Shown one piece after another: positions 37,664 through 46,137 of a DNA stretch of 64,000 bases. Under the pieces are notes generated by a model. That model saw nothing but the letters and a program-made list of their open reading frames with translations. It was not told where the DNA came from and did not search any database. The DNA lies in NCBI RefSeq assembly GCF_030504955.1, contig NZ_JAUKTR010000001.1, forward strand, positions 186,001 to 250,000. Direction: 5' to 3'. Position 1 is the first letter of the stretch, and each line of letters opens with the position of its first letter. The translations under genes and the position numbers were made by a program. This stretch comes from Peiella sedimenti. GTDB taxonomy: Bacteria > Pseudomonadota > Alphaproteobacteria > Caulobacterales > Caulobacteraceae.

Positions 37664-38263
37664 CTACACCGGCATCCGCGCCAGCACCTGCAACGCGATG
37701 ACGAGCAGCACTACCGTCACCCCGCCCACCCACAGCAGCACGGTCTGCCACGGGCCGTCATTGCGATAGGTGACCGTCCGCTTGGCCTTCGGGTCCCAGA
37801 CGGTTCTGCCGGTGCTCTCCAGCCGCTCCTTGGAGCGCCACAGCATGACCAGGGCCACGATCGGAATGGCCAGGCCATAGCCGCGCACGATCACCTGGAA
37901 TTCGCGCCCCAGCGCCTCGCCATAGGAAATCCGCCGCCCGTCCGGCCGCGCGATGCGCACCCCGAACATCCATTTCCCCGGCGTCCCGCCGGTCAATGAG
38001 ATCAGCAGCGCACTGAAAGGCGCCACAAGGACCAGGGTCATCAGACTCTCGAGAAGGCGGCCGGGCGCTGAATACAGAAAGGCGACGAGGCGGTCGCCGG
38101 CGAGCGGATCAACCAGATACGTCGCCATGCTGATCGAGAACCAAAGGATCGAGCCGAGGACCACGCCGTCGGCCCAGCGTCCGAAGAAGCGTCGCCAGGG
38201 CCGAGGCGCGGTGGCGGTCCAGGCGTGGGTGTGCGTCGCTTCGGGCGCGGTGATGCTGGTCAT
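37664..38263 (-). CDS. RDD-family membrane protein
   Basis: 199 residues from ATG 38263, preceded by GGAGGGGG. The RDD signature is the first hydrophobic segment (RRFFGRWADGVVLGSILWF), with Arg and Asp in the expected place. Three to four membrane spans follow, together with TGGTPGKWMFGVRIARPDGR, another standard block of this family. RDD proteins are proposed transporters or ion-flux proteins. No partner gene. The frame could extend to 38308, but the SD supports 38263. Confidence 0.82.
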   Translation of the reverse strand: MTSITAPEATHTHAWTATAPRPWRRFFGRWADGVVLGSILWFSISMATYLVDPLAGDRLVAFLYSAPGRLLESLMTLVLVAPFSALLISLTGGTPGKWMFGVRIARPDGRRISYGEALGREFQVIVRGYGLAIPIVALVMLWRSKERLESTGRTVWDPKAKRTVTYRNDGPWQTVLLWVGGVTVVLLVIALQVLARMPV

Positions 38264-38335
38264 GAAATCCCCCTCCATTCGCGACGCTATCGCGTGGGTT
38301 GCGCCCAATCAACGGTGGGTTCGGCTGCCCACCTT

Positions 38336-38363
38336 CTCCTCCCCATCTGGCGATGGGGAGGAG
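38336..38363. repeat. Strong intergenic hairpin
   Basis: CTCCTCCCCATC (38336-38347), loop TGGC, GATGGGGAGGAG (38352-38363): a perfect 12-bp stem, extendable by one T-A pair. It lies between the divergent RDD gene and the HTH-like gene. The CCCCATC-GATGGGG core looks like the small intergenic palindromes dispersed in many alphaproteobacterial genomes. Confidence 0.55.
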
Positions 38364-38445
38364 ACAGACACGCCCACTTACCCACGCCCCGCGCGCCGCC
38401 CTTACCCTTGGCCGCCTGTCCCTTCCGCACAGGAGCGCCCAGTCC

Positions 38446-38952
38446 ATGTCCCAACCCGATCCTCCCCCTTCGTCCCAGCCCGGCCGCTACCGCGCGCCGC
38501 CCGAGGTGTGGGAGCGGGTGCGCGACGACTATCTGGCCGGCGTGTCGGCCCCCGAGTGCTGCCGCCTGCATGGCGTGGGCCTGTCCGCCCTTCGCGACCG
38601 CGCCGCGCGTGAGGGCTGGCGCCGGGCCGACCAGCCCTGGGTCGCGCCGGGCCGCCTCGACCCGGATGACGAGGGCGTGCTGCTCGAGGCCCAGATCGAG
38701 GGCGACCTGGACCGGGTCGAGCTGGCCCAGCTGGCCCTCGTCGCCGACCGGCGCATGATGCGCGCCGTGCTGCGTGGCGATGCGGCGGCGGCCCTGCGCT
38801 GGAGCCGCGTCACCCGCATGCTGCACGAGGGTCAGGCCGAGCTGGACCACTGGATCGCCCAGGAGGAGTCCCTGCGGCACATGCTGCGCGTATCGGACGG
38901 ATCGGACGCTTCGGACGGTGTTTTTCCGTCCGTCCCGTCCGATCAGGACTAG
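38446..38952 (+). CDS. Small helix-turn-helix-like protein
   Basis: 168 residues, no membrane segment. The N-terminal third contains a likely helix-turn-helix: [20 protein letters not shown], then [20 protein letters not shown], reminiscent of terminase small subunit or transposase-type HTH domains. The rest is helical and acidic, ending with [24 protein letters not shown] lies 11 bp before ATG 38446. No other phage gene is near. The 3' end of the gene forms a large hairpin. Function unknown. Confidence 0.6.
   Translation: MSQPDPPPSSQPGRYRAPPEVWERVRDDYLAGVSAPECCRLHGVGLSALRDRAAREGWRRADQPWVAPGRLDPDDEGVLLEAQIEGDLDRVELAQLALVADRRMMRAVLRGDAAAALRWSRVTRMLHEGQAELDHWIAQEESLRHMLRVSDGSDASDGVFPSVPSDQD
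38900..38944 (+). other. Large hairpin in the last codons of the HTH-like gene
   Basis: GATCGGACG (38900-38908) pairs with CGTCCGATC (38936-38944). Inside that, CGGACGG (38912-38918) pairs with CCGTCCG (38926-38932), with a 3+3 internal loop and a tgttttt loop. The stem lies in codons just before TAG (38950-38952). It may be a terminator that overlaps coding sequence; there is no U-run after it. Confidence 0.5.
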
Positions 38953-39070
38953 GCGCCGCCGCCCGTGTCCTCCCCATCTTGAAGACAGGAGGCCCCACCA
39001 ACCTCGGCTCCCCCCCTCGCCAGCGCCGCCTGAAGGGCTATCCTTGAGCTCCCTTCCAGGAGCCGCCCCC

Positions 39071-40150
39071 ATGCCCATCGACGCCCGCGCCTACGCCGCC
39101 TTCGACGCCGAGAACCCGCTGGGCCCCTGGGCCTTCCAGCGCCGCGACCCCGGTCCCGACGACGTGGCCATCGACATCCAGTGGTGCGGCATCTGCCACT
39201 CGGACCTGCACGTGGTGAAGAACGACCTGGGCGGGACCCGCTATCCCCTCGTTCCGGGGCACGAGATCGCCGGACTGGTCGCCGCGGTGGGCGCGAACGT
39301 CACCCGCTTCCGGGTGGGCGACCGCGTCGGCGTCGGCTGCATGGTCGACAGCTGCCGTCAGTGCGCCCCCTGCCGCGCGGGCGAGGAGCAGTACTGCGTG
39401 CCCGGCTTTGACCAGACCTATGGCTGGCCCGACCGCCACGCCGACCGGTCCGGCCAGGCCATGACCCAGGGCGGCTATTCCACCGCCATCGTGGTGGACC
39501 AGGACTTCGTGCTGCGCATCCCCGACGCCCTGCCGCTGGACGCGGCCGCGCCCCTGCTGTGCGCGGGCATCACTACCTGGTCGCCCCTGCGTCACTGGAA
39601 GGTGGGGCCGGGCTCCAAGGTGGCGGTGATCGGCCTGGGCGGCCTTGGCCACATGGCGGTCAAGCTGGCCGCGGCCCTGGGCGCCGAGGTGACGGTGCTG
39701 TCCACCTCGGACCGCAAGCGGGACGACGCGCTTCGCATGGGCGCGGCGCACTTCCTGATCAACTCGGACCAGGCGGCCATGAAGGCGGCGGCCGAGAGCT
39801 TCGACCTGATCATCAACACCGTCTCGGCCCCGCACGAGATCGCCGGCCAGGTCCAGCTGCTGGCCAAGGACGGGACCATGGTCATGCTGGGCCTGAACAC
39901 CGAGGGTCTGCCCGTCTATCCGCTGGGCCTTCTGTGGCGCCGCCGTTCCGTGGCCGGCAGCCTGATCGGCGGCGTCGCCGAAACCCAGGAGATGCTCGAC
40001 TTCTGCGCCGAGCACGGCATCGCCTGCGACATCGAGCGGATCGCGCCGGACCAGATCAACGAGGCCTATGCCCGCATGCTCAAGTCCGACGTGCGCTACC
40101 GCTTCGTCATCGACATGAGCCGCATGCCCAAGGAGGCGCTTGCCGAGTAA
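39071..40150 (+). CDS. Zinc-dependent NAD(P)-dependent alcohol dehydrogenase (CAD/YahK type)
   Basis: 359-residue medium-chain dehydrogenase. The catalytic zinc ligands lie in [15 protein letters not shown] and [12 protein letters not shown], and the structural zinc is in [18 protein letters not shown]. The NADP site is [13 protein letters not shown], with [10 protein letters not shown] suggesting NADP(H) preference. [20 protein letters not shown] is typical of cinnamyl-alcohol-dehydrogenase-like aldehyde reductases such as YahK. It reduces or oxidises alcohols/aldehydes of broad range. The start is ATG 39071. It stands alone. Confidence 0.92.
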   Translation: MPIDARAYAAFDAENPLGPWAFQRRDPGPDDVAIDIQWCGICHSDLHVVKNDLGGTRYPLVPGHEIAGLVAAVGANVTRFRVGDRVGVGCMVDSCRQCAPCRAGEEQYCVPGFDQTYGWPDRHADRSGQAMTQGGYSTAIVVDQDFVLRIPDALPLDAAAPLLCAGITTWSPLRHWKVGPGSKVAVIGLGGLGHMAVKLAAALGAEVTVLSTSDRKRDDALRMGAAHFLINSDQAAMKAAAESFDLIINTVSAPHEIAGQVQLLAKDGTMVMLGLNTEGLPVYPLGLLWRRRSVAGSLIGGVAETQEMLDFCAEHGIACDIERIAPDQINEAYARMLKSDVRYRFVIDMSRMPKEALAE

Positions 40151-40171
40151 AGAATCCCGTGATCCAGTCCG

Positions 40172-40189
40172 CCCCCTGAAATTTGGGGG
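40172..40189 (+). promoter_or_regulatory. Hairpin covering the ribosome binding site of the first POT transporter
   Basis: CCCCC (40172-40176) pairs with GGGGG (40185-40189), loop TGAAATTT. The right arm is also the Shine-Dalgarno GGGGGAG of the transporter gene (GTG 40201), so folding would hide it. It may also end transcription of the dehydrogenase gene. Stem of five G-C pairs only. Confidence 0.35.
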
Positions 40190-40200
40190 AGACGCCTGAC

Positions 40201-41919
40201 GTGACCGACGCCGCCCTGCCGCCCGCCGGCCAGCGCAAGACCTTCTTTGGCCACCCGCGCGGGCTGGTCGTCCTGTTCCTGGCCGAGATGTGGGAGCGCT
40301 TCTCCTACTACGGCATGCGGGCGCTGCTGGTGCTGTTCCTGGTCCAGCACTTCCTGATGGACCAGGCCGAGGCGGCGGGCACCTACGCGGCCTATGCGGC
40401 CCTCGTTTACCTGCTGCCGATCGTCGGCGGGGCCATCGCGGACAAGTGGCTGGGCGCGCGCAAGGCCGTCACCATCGGGGCCCTGTTCCTGGTGGCCGGC
40501 CACTTCGCCATGGCCTTCGAGGGCTCGGGCGGACGCCAGTTCATCACCGTCGGCGGCCAGGAGTACGAGGTCCAGACCGTCGGCCGGGACGAGCACCGCC
40601 AGCAGTTCGCGGTCCTGGGGACCGAGCGCACGGCCATCGAGTTCACCCGCGAGGGGCTGATCCGCGATCCGGCCGCCGCGACCTCGTCCCTGCCGGCCGT
40701 GACGCCCCACGACGCCATCGAGCAGAGGGTCCAGCGCGACCCCATGGGCGAGTCGACCGTGCTTCTGGCCATGGCCCTGATCGTGGTCGGGGTGGGCTTC
40801 CTGAAGGCCAACATCTCCAACGTGGTGGGGGCCCTCTACGAGAAGGGCGACCAGCGGCGCGACGCGGGCTTCACCTGGTTCTATGTGGGCATCAACCTGG
40901 GCTCGCTGCTGGCCAAGATCCTGTGCGGCTGGATTGGCCTGACCTACGGCTGGAAGTACGGCTTCGGCCTGGCCGGCATCGGCATGCTGATCGGCCTGAT
41001 CGTGTTCCAGCTGGGCCAGCCGTGGCTTGAGGGTCGCGCCGGCCCGCCGCCCGAGATGGAGGGCAAGAAGGGCCTGTTCGGCGTGCCCTACGGGGCCCTG
41101 TTCTCGATCCTGGGCATCGTGGCGGTGATCCCCACCTGGCTCTTGCTGCAGCGCCACGAGATGGTCGAAACCGGCCTGACCTGGCTGGCCCCGGCCATCT
41201 TCATCGGCATGCTCATCTGGTCGGTGACGGCGCTGAAGGGCGAGACGCGCTCGCGCATGCTGGCGGCCCTCATCCTGTCGGCCTTCTCGGTGCTGTTCTG
41301 GATGCTGTTCGAACAGGCCGGCTCGTCCCTGACCCTGATGGCCCAGAACTCAGTGGTGATGCCGTCCTTCATCAATGCGGCCCAGTCGAACCTGGTCAAT
41401 CCGCTGATGATCGTGCTGCTGGGGCCGGTCTTCGCCATCCTGTGGCAGACCCTGGCGGCCCGAAAGGCTGAACCCTCGACCCCGGTGAAGTTCTCGCTGG
41501 CCCTGATGATCATGGGCGGCAGCTTCGTCATGCTGGCCTGGGCCACCGCGACCCAGGCCAACGACATCTTCAAGATCGCCTTCCTGTGGCTGGGCCTGAC
41601 CTATGTGCTGCACACCATCGCCGAGCTGATGATCAGCCCGATTGGCCTGTCCATGATCACCAAGCTGTCCGCTCCCCGCGTCATCGGGGTGATGATGGGC
41701 GTGTGGTTCCTGTCCAGCTCGCTGGCCCACGCCCTGGGCGGCGTCGTCGCCAAGATGACGGCCACCGAAACCGTCGGCGGCGTGGTCGAGAACCCCGAGC
41801 TGGCCCTGCGCACCTACGGCGAGGTCTACAACCTGTTCGGATGGGTCGCCGTGGCCGTGGGTCTGGTGCTGCTGCTCGGCTCGCCCCTGCTGAAGCGGAT
41901 GATGGCGGGGGTGAAGTAG
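40201..41919 (+). CDS. POT-family (PTR2) proton-dependent peptide transporter 1
   Basis: 572 residues, twelve or more membrane spans. POT signature in TM1: EMWERFSYYGMRALLVLFLV (ExxERF-type motif for proton coupling), then LVYLLPIVGGAIADKWLGAR in TM2-3. GVGFLKANISNVVGALYEKGDQRRD with FYVGINLGSLL is the second PTR2 block. Imports di- and tripeptides with protons. The GTG at 40201 is preceded by GGGGGAG; I prefer it over TTG 40183. A non-membrane insert of about 70 residues (FEGSGGRQFITVGGQEYEVQ onward) interrupts the N-terminal bundle. It is paired with a paralogue 122 bp downstream. Confidence 0.9.
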   Translation: MTDAALPPAGQRKTFFGHPRGLVVLFLAEMWERFSYYGMRALLVLFLVQHFLMDQAEAAGTYAAYAALVYLLPIVGGAIADKWLGARKAVTIGALFLVAGHFAMAFEGSGGRQFITVGGQEYEVQTVGRDEHRQQFAVLGTERTAIEFTREGLIRDPAAATSSLPAVTPHDAIEQRVQRDPMGESTVLLAMALIVVGVGFLKANISNVVGALYEKGDQRRDAGFTWFYVGINLGSLLAKILCGWIGLTYGWKYGFGLAGIGMLIGLIVFQLGQPWLEGRAGPPPEMEGKKGLFGVPYGALFSILGIVAVIPTWLLLQRHEMVETGLTWLAPAIFIGMLIWSVTALKGETRSRMLAALILSAFSVLFWMLFEQAGSSLTLMAQNSVVMPSFINAAQSNLVNPLMIVLLGPVFAILWQTLAARKAEPSTPVKFSLALMIMGGSFVMLAWATATQANDIFKIAFLWLGLTYVLHTIAELMISPIGLSMITKLSAPRVIGVMMGVWFLSSSLAHALGGVVAKMTATETVGGVVENPELALRTYGEVYNLFGWVAVAVGLVLLLGSPLLKRMMAGVK

Positions 41920-42040
41920 CGATTCCCCTCGCCCCTTCCGAACAACCTTCGCCCTTGTGGGGTTAACCGCGCCGTGCTGCATATGGCGCAAGCGCAGACG
42001 ACTGCGTCCAAATAAAGCGCTGCAATAGGGAGTACGGCCG

Positions 42041-43939
42041 TTGAGCACGACCGATGTAGGGGGGATGCCGCCGGCGTCCCGAAAGACCTTCCTGGGACAC
42101 CCCAGAGGTCTGGTGATCCTCTTCTTCACCGAGATGTGGGAGCGTTTCTCGTACTACGGGATGCGCGCCCTTCTGGTGCTGTACCTGACGCAGCACTTCC
42201 TGTTCGGCCCGGCCGAGGCCCAAGGGATCTACGCCGCCTATGCGGCGCTCGTGTACCTGATGCCGGTGATCGGCGGCCTGATCGCCGACAAGTACCTGGG
42301 CTCGCGCAAGGCTGTGATCATCGGCGCCGTGCTGCTGGTGGCCGGCCACTTCACCATGGCCTTCGAGGGCATGGGCGGGCGTGAGTATCTGACTGTCGGC
42401 GGGACCGAGTACGTCCTGGAGGTCGAGGGCCGCGATACGGACCGCAAGATCTTCGCCGTCCGCGGCGATGAGCGGGTCGAGATCACCATCTCGCCCGAAG
42501 GCGTGACCACGGTGGGCGCCGAGCCCTCCGCCGCCAACGCCGCCGACGCCGGCGCCGTCGCCGCCGCCGAAGCCCTGACCGGCCAGCAGGCCGTGGGCGC
42601 CGCCGACCCGGGCGTGGACGCGGCCGTGGCCTCCGAAGCGACCGTGGTTCCCTCCGATGGCGGTGAAGCGGCGCCCGCCGCCGCCCCCGCCGCTGCCCCT
42701 GCGGCGCAGGGCTTCCCCGACCGTATTCCGGCCGGCGAGTACCAACTGCGCACCGAGCGCGACCTGCGCGCCGAGCCCATCCTGTTCCTGGCCCTGTCGC
42801 TGATCATCGTCGGCGTCGGCTTCCTGAAGGCCAACATCTCGACCGTCGTGGGCTCCCTCTATGAGGAGAACGACCCTCGCCGGGACAGCGGCTTCACCAT
42901 CTTCTATGTCGGCATCAACCTGGGCTCGTTCCTGGCGACGGCCGCCTGTTCCTATCTCGGCATCGAATACGGATGGGCCTACGGCTTCGGCCTGGCCGGG
43001 ATCGGCATGCTGCTGGGGCTGCTCACCTTCATCCTGGGGCAGAGCTGGCTTGAGGGCCGCGGCGCACCGCCCGTCCCTCTTCAGGGACGTCGCCTGCTCG
43101 GCGTTCCGCTGGTTCCCTTCTTCTGGGTTGCGGGCTTGGTCGCCGTCTTCCCGACCTGGCTGCTGATCCAGCGGCATGAGCTGATCGAGTCGGTGCTGCC
43201 TTGGGCTGCGGGCGCGATCTTCCTGCTGGTCGTCGGCTACACCCTGCTGCGCCTGCGCGGCGCCGAGCGCAGCCGCATGCTGGTGGCCGAGGTGCTGATC
43301 TTCTTCTCGGTGCTGTTCTGGGCCCTGTTCGAGCAGGCCGGCTCGTCGCTGACCCTGTTCGCCGACCAGTCGACCGAGATGCCGTCGTGGTTCAATGCCG
43401 CCATGACCCAGATGTTCAACCCGGGCATCATCGTCATCGGCGGCCCGATCATGGCGGCTCTGTGGATATGGCTGGCCAAGCGCAACATGGAGCCCTCCAC
43501 GCCGGTGAAGTTCTCCTTCGGCCTGATGTTCGTGGGCCTGGGCTTCTTGGTGCTGATGTGGGCCTCGGAGAACATGGCCAACGCGGACTTCCGCGTGCCG
43601 CTGCTGTTCCTGTTCCTGACCTACTTCTTCCACACGGTGGGCGAGCTGTGCCTGTCGCCGGTGGGCCTCTCGATGATCACCAAGCTGTCTGTTGAGCGGG
43701 TGGTGGGCCTGATGATGGGCGTGTGGTTCCTGTCCAGCTCGGTGGCCCATATCGCCGCCGGTTTGATCGCCAAGGCCACGACCACCGATACGGTCGCGGG
43801 CGTCGTCACCGACCGCGCGCTGGCGCTGGAAACCTATGGCTCCATCTTCGGCACGATCGGTTGGACCGGCGTGGGTGTAGGCGTGATCCTGCTGGTGATC
43901 TCGCCGATCCTGAAGAAGGGCATGGCCGGCGTGCACTAA
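42041..43939 (+). CDS. POT-family (PTR2) proton-dependent peptide transporter 2
   Basis: 632-residue paralogue of the previous gene, with the same motifs (EMWERFSYYGMRALLVLYLT, VYLMPVIGGLIADKYLGSR, VGFLKANISTVVGSLYEEND). It has a larger insertion (about residues 110-245) after the third spans; this begins as in the first transporter and continues as Ala/Pro/Glu low complexity. Such loops could lie in the periplasm or cytoplasm and make both proteins longer than PepT-type enzymes. The start is TTG 42041 with AGGGAG upstream; an in-frame ATG (42065) has its SD too close. Probably a recent duplication. Confidence 0.9.
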   Translation: MSTTDVGGMPPASRKTFLGHPRGLVILFFTEMWERFSYYGMRALLVLYLTQHFLFGPAEAQGIYAAYAALVYLMPVIGGLIADKYLGSRKAVIIGAVLLVAGHFTMAFEGMGGREYLTVGGTEYVLEVEGRDTDRKIFAVRGDERVEITISPEGVTTVGAEPSAANAADAGAVAAAEALTGQQAVGAADPGVDAAVASEATVVPSDGGEAAPAAAPAAAPAAQGFPDRIPAGEYQLRTERDLRAEPILFLALSLIIVGVGFLKANISTVVGSLYEENDPRRDSGFTIFYVGINLGSFLATAACSYLGIEYGWAYGFGLAGIGMLLGLLTFILGQSWLEGRGAPPVPLQGRRLLGVPLVPFFWVAGLVAVFPTWLLIQRHELIESVLPWAAGAIFLLVVGYTLLRLRGAERSRMLVAEVLIFFSVLFWALFEQAGSSLTLFADQSTEMPSWFNAAMTQMFNPGIIVIGGPIMAALWIWLAKRNMEPSTPVKFSFGLMFVGLGFLVLMWASENMANADFRVPLLFLFLTYFFHTVGELCLSPVGLSMITKLSVERVVGLMMGVWFLSSSVAHIAAGLIAKATTTDTVAGVVTDRALALETYGSIFGTIGWTGVGVGVILLVISPILKKGMAGVH

Positions 43940-43961
43940 ACGCCGCCTATCCCTGACGAAC

Positions 43962-43996
43962 GAAGGGGCGGCGTCTCGGTCGAGGCGCCGCCCTTC
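43962..43996. terminator. Bidirectional intrinsic terminator
   Basis: GAAGGGGCGGCG (43962-43973) pairs with CGCCGCCCTTC (43986-43996), with one bulged G; the inner CTC/GAG pairs can extend it. It lies between convergent genes: the second peptide transporter (ends 43939) and the TonB receptor (stop at 44020). Confidence 0.6.
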
Positions 43997-44019
43997 TCAA
44001 TTCAGGAGGCCGGAAACCG

Positions 44020-46068
44020 TCAGAGGACCTTGCGGATCTGCAGGAAGAACCACGGGTAGGAGCTGCTCTCCTGAACCTCATGGAAGGATAGAGGGCTGGC
44101 CTCGCGGACGCCCGTATAGACCCATCGCTCGCGGTGCAGGACGTGGGTCGTGGCGTTGCCGATCTCCAGCCGCACCGTCAGGTCGTCACGCGGCTTCCAC
44201 TGGCCGTAAAGGGTCAGGAAAGGCTCGTTGTCGACGTAGCGCAGCTCGCGGGTGCGGTAGTTGTAGCCCGCATCGTTGTCGCAGCCGTGGTCAAAGCCGT
44301 AGCTCCAGCGCCCGCCCTGAAGATCGTGGTTATAGGCGACGCCGCAGCCGAAGCCGTCGCTGCCGGGGAAGTCCACGGTGCGGCCGGTGACGGGATCGAC
44401 GATCTCGGATTCCGTCCAGGTGCCGCGCACCTGCAGTCGGGCGTTTTCCACTCCGATCCGGTCGAGCGGCAGGGTCAACCGGGCCTGAAACAGGTCCTGG
44501 GATCCGTCGCCGATGTTGCCCACCGCGTCGAAGCCGCCCACCAGGGGAATGACGCCGATATAGTCCCGATACTCGGTGTGCGACGCCTGCAGCTCGAAGA
44601 CGCCTTCCTCCCAGAAACGCCGCTCATAGACCGCCTCGAGCGTGTCGGCCTGGAAGGGAACGAGGTCTGGATTGCCCGCCGTGACCTGGCCGAGCGTAAC
44701 CTCGGAGGAGGCCACGAAGTCTCCGAAGTCCAGCTGGCCCACGCGGCGCTCGTAACGGAAGCGGAACTGATGCCCCTCGGCGGGTGACCAGGTCACCAGC
44801 AGGCGCGGCTTGGGATAGGTGAAGGTCTTGGACCGGTCAGTGTCGCCCGACTGGCTGATCTCCGAGAACTCGACCCGGAGTCCCGCTTCCACCGTCAGGC
44901 TTGGGCGCGGGCGCCACGTCGCCTGACCGAAAACCTCGGCGCGCAGCTCCTCCACCAGCACAGAAGCCGACGGCAGCGCGATGGGCGTCCCGTTCTCGGC
45001 ATAGGTGGTCGAGCCGTCCAGGAAGTTGTACGCGGCCTCGCCGCCGCCCTCAAAAGCCCACCGGTCGTCAGGACGGAAGCGAGCCAGGGCTCGGCCGATC
45101 GTTTCCCCAGAGGTCTCGTCGGACGTGAAAAGGGAATCGAAGGCGCCGCGCTCGAGCGTCGCCTGGAACTCGTTCTGGGCCAGCCTTTGCAGGGCCGTGG
45201 CCTCGAAGTCCGTGCGAGGACCGAGTGGCCGGGTCCAGCGCAAGCCCAGCTCGCCGTCCAGCCCCCTGAAGTGCTGTTCGTTGCGCTCGTCCTGACCGGT
45301 TCCGGACACCAGGGTCAGGGTCTGGCCCGTAGTGTTCTCGAAGTAGTTCAGCAGGCCGTTCACCCGCACCAGGTTCTCGCCCAGCGGCCGCTGGATGGAG
45401 CCCGCCAGATTGGCGTACTGGATGTGGTCGTCGAGCTCGAGGTCGATGTCCTGGATCAGGGCGCCCGAGGCGTCATAGCGTCGGCGGAATCCCTCGCCGA
45501 CCAGATCCACGCGCAGGTCCGAGCTGGCTGAGAAGGACAACTCCTCCTGGGCCTCGCCCTCACGCCGGGAATACTGGGCCCGGATCATGGGGCCCACATA
45601 GCCGGTCTGATAGAGGTACGGATTGAACTCGATGACGGTCTGGGTCGTGACCGTGCTTCTCAGCACGATATTGGCCACCACGGCCTGGCCCTGCATGTCG
45701 ATGCCGGGCGCGCCGCCGCGAATCAGCTCGATGCGTTCGACGGACTCGGCCGAGATGCGACGCAGGTACTGGTCCAGGCTCTCGGACTTGATGGCCGGAC
45801 GCTGACCGTCCACCAGCACATTGCCCCCCGCTCCGGCGTAGCCGCGCGTCCCGCTGTCGCCGAAATTCAGGCTGAACCCCGGCAGACGGGACAGCATGTC
45901 CAGCACCGTGTCGGGTCTGGCGTCAGCAAAGAAGTCCGGCGCAAACACCAGAATGCCGCTCGCGGCTTCCGAGGCCGCTACCGCAGAGGGAGCCGGCGGC
46001 GCGTTCTGAGCCAAGGCGGGGGAGGCCAGGGCGACGGCGGCGCTGCATAACCAAAGACGCTTCATCAT
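44020..46068 (-). CDS. TonB-dependent receptor, tandem copy 1
   Basis: 682-residue outer membrane receptor. Signal peptide MMKRLWLCSAAVALASPALA, TonB-box-like GILVFAPDFF, then a plug domain with DMLSRLPGFSLNFGDSG, GGNVLVDGQRP, RIELIRGGAPGIDMQGQAVV. The remainder is a beta barrel. It shares plug residues with the next two receptors; this is a three-gene family in tandem. The last residues are QIRKVL: the C-terminal aromatic expected for Bam recognition is replaced by Leu (the siblings end in Phe). Two adjacent ATG codons (46068 or 46065) could serve as start. Ligand unknown. Confidence 0.9.
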   Translation of the reverse strand: MMKRLWLCSAAVALASPALAQNAPPAPSAVAASEAASGILVFAPDFFADARPDTVLDMLSRLPGFSLNFGDSGTRGYAGAGGNVLVDGQRPAIKSESLDQYLRRISAESVERIELIRGGAPGIDMQGQAVVANIVLRSTVTTQTVIEFNPYLYQTGYVGPMIRAQYSRREGEAQEELSFSASSDLRVDLVGEGFRRRYDASGALIQDIDLELDDHIQYANLAGSIQRPLGENLVRVNGLLNYFENTTGQTLTLVSGTGQDERNEQHFRGLDGELGLRWTRPLGPRTDFEATALQRLAQNEFQATLERGAFDSLFTSDETSGETIGRALARFRPDDRWAFEGGGEAAYNFLDGSTTYAENGTPIALPSASVLVEELRAEVFGQATWRPRPSLTVEAGLRVEFSEISQSGDTDRSKTFTYPKPRLLVTWSPAEGHQFRFRYERRVGQLDFGDFVASSEVTLGQVTAGNPDLVPFQADTLEAVYERRFWEEGVFELQASHTEYRDYIGVIPLVGGFDAVGNIGDGSQDLFQARLTLPLDRIGVENARLQVRGTWTESEIVDPVTGRTVDFPGSDGFGCGVAYNHDLQGGRWSYGFDHGCDNDAGYNYRTRELRYVDNEPFLTLYGQWKPRDDLTVRLEIGNATTHVLHRERWVYTGVREASPLSFHEVQESSSYPWFFLQIRKVL

Positions 46069-46137
46069 GTGTTCGGGGTCCAGGACCTGCGCGCCGACAC
46101 CTTGGCGGATGCGGGTGAGAAAAAAGTGCCGTCTTGA

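Noticed and set aside
41963..43936. 657-codon open frame on the minus strand, opposite the second peptide transporter
   Set aside because: It is His/Gln/Gly-rich antisense shadow of a strongly conserved transporter gene, without family motif.
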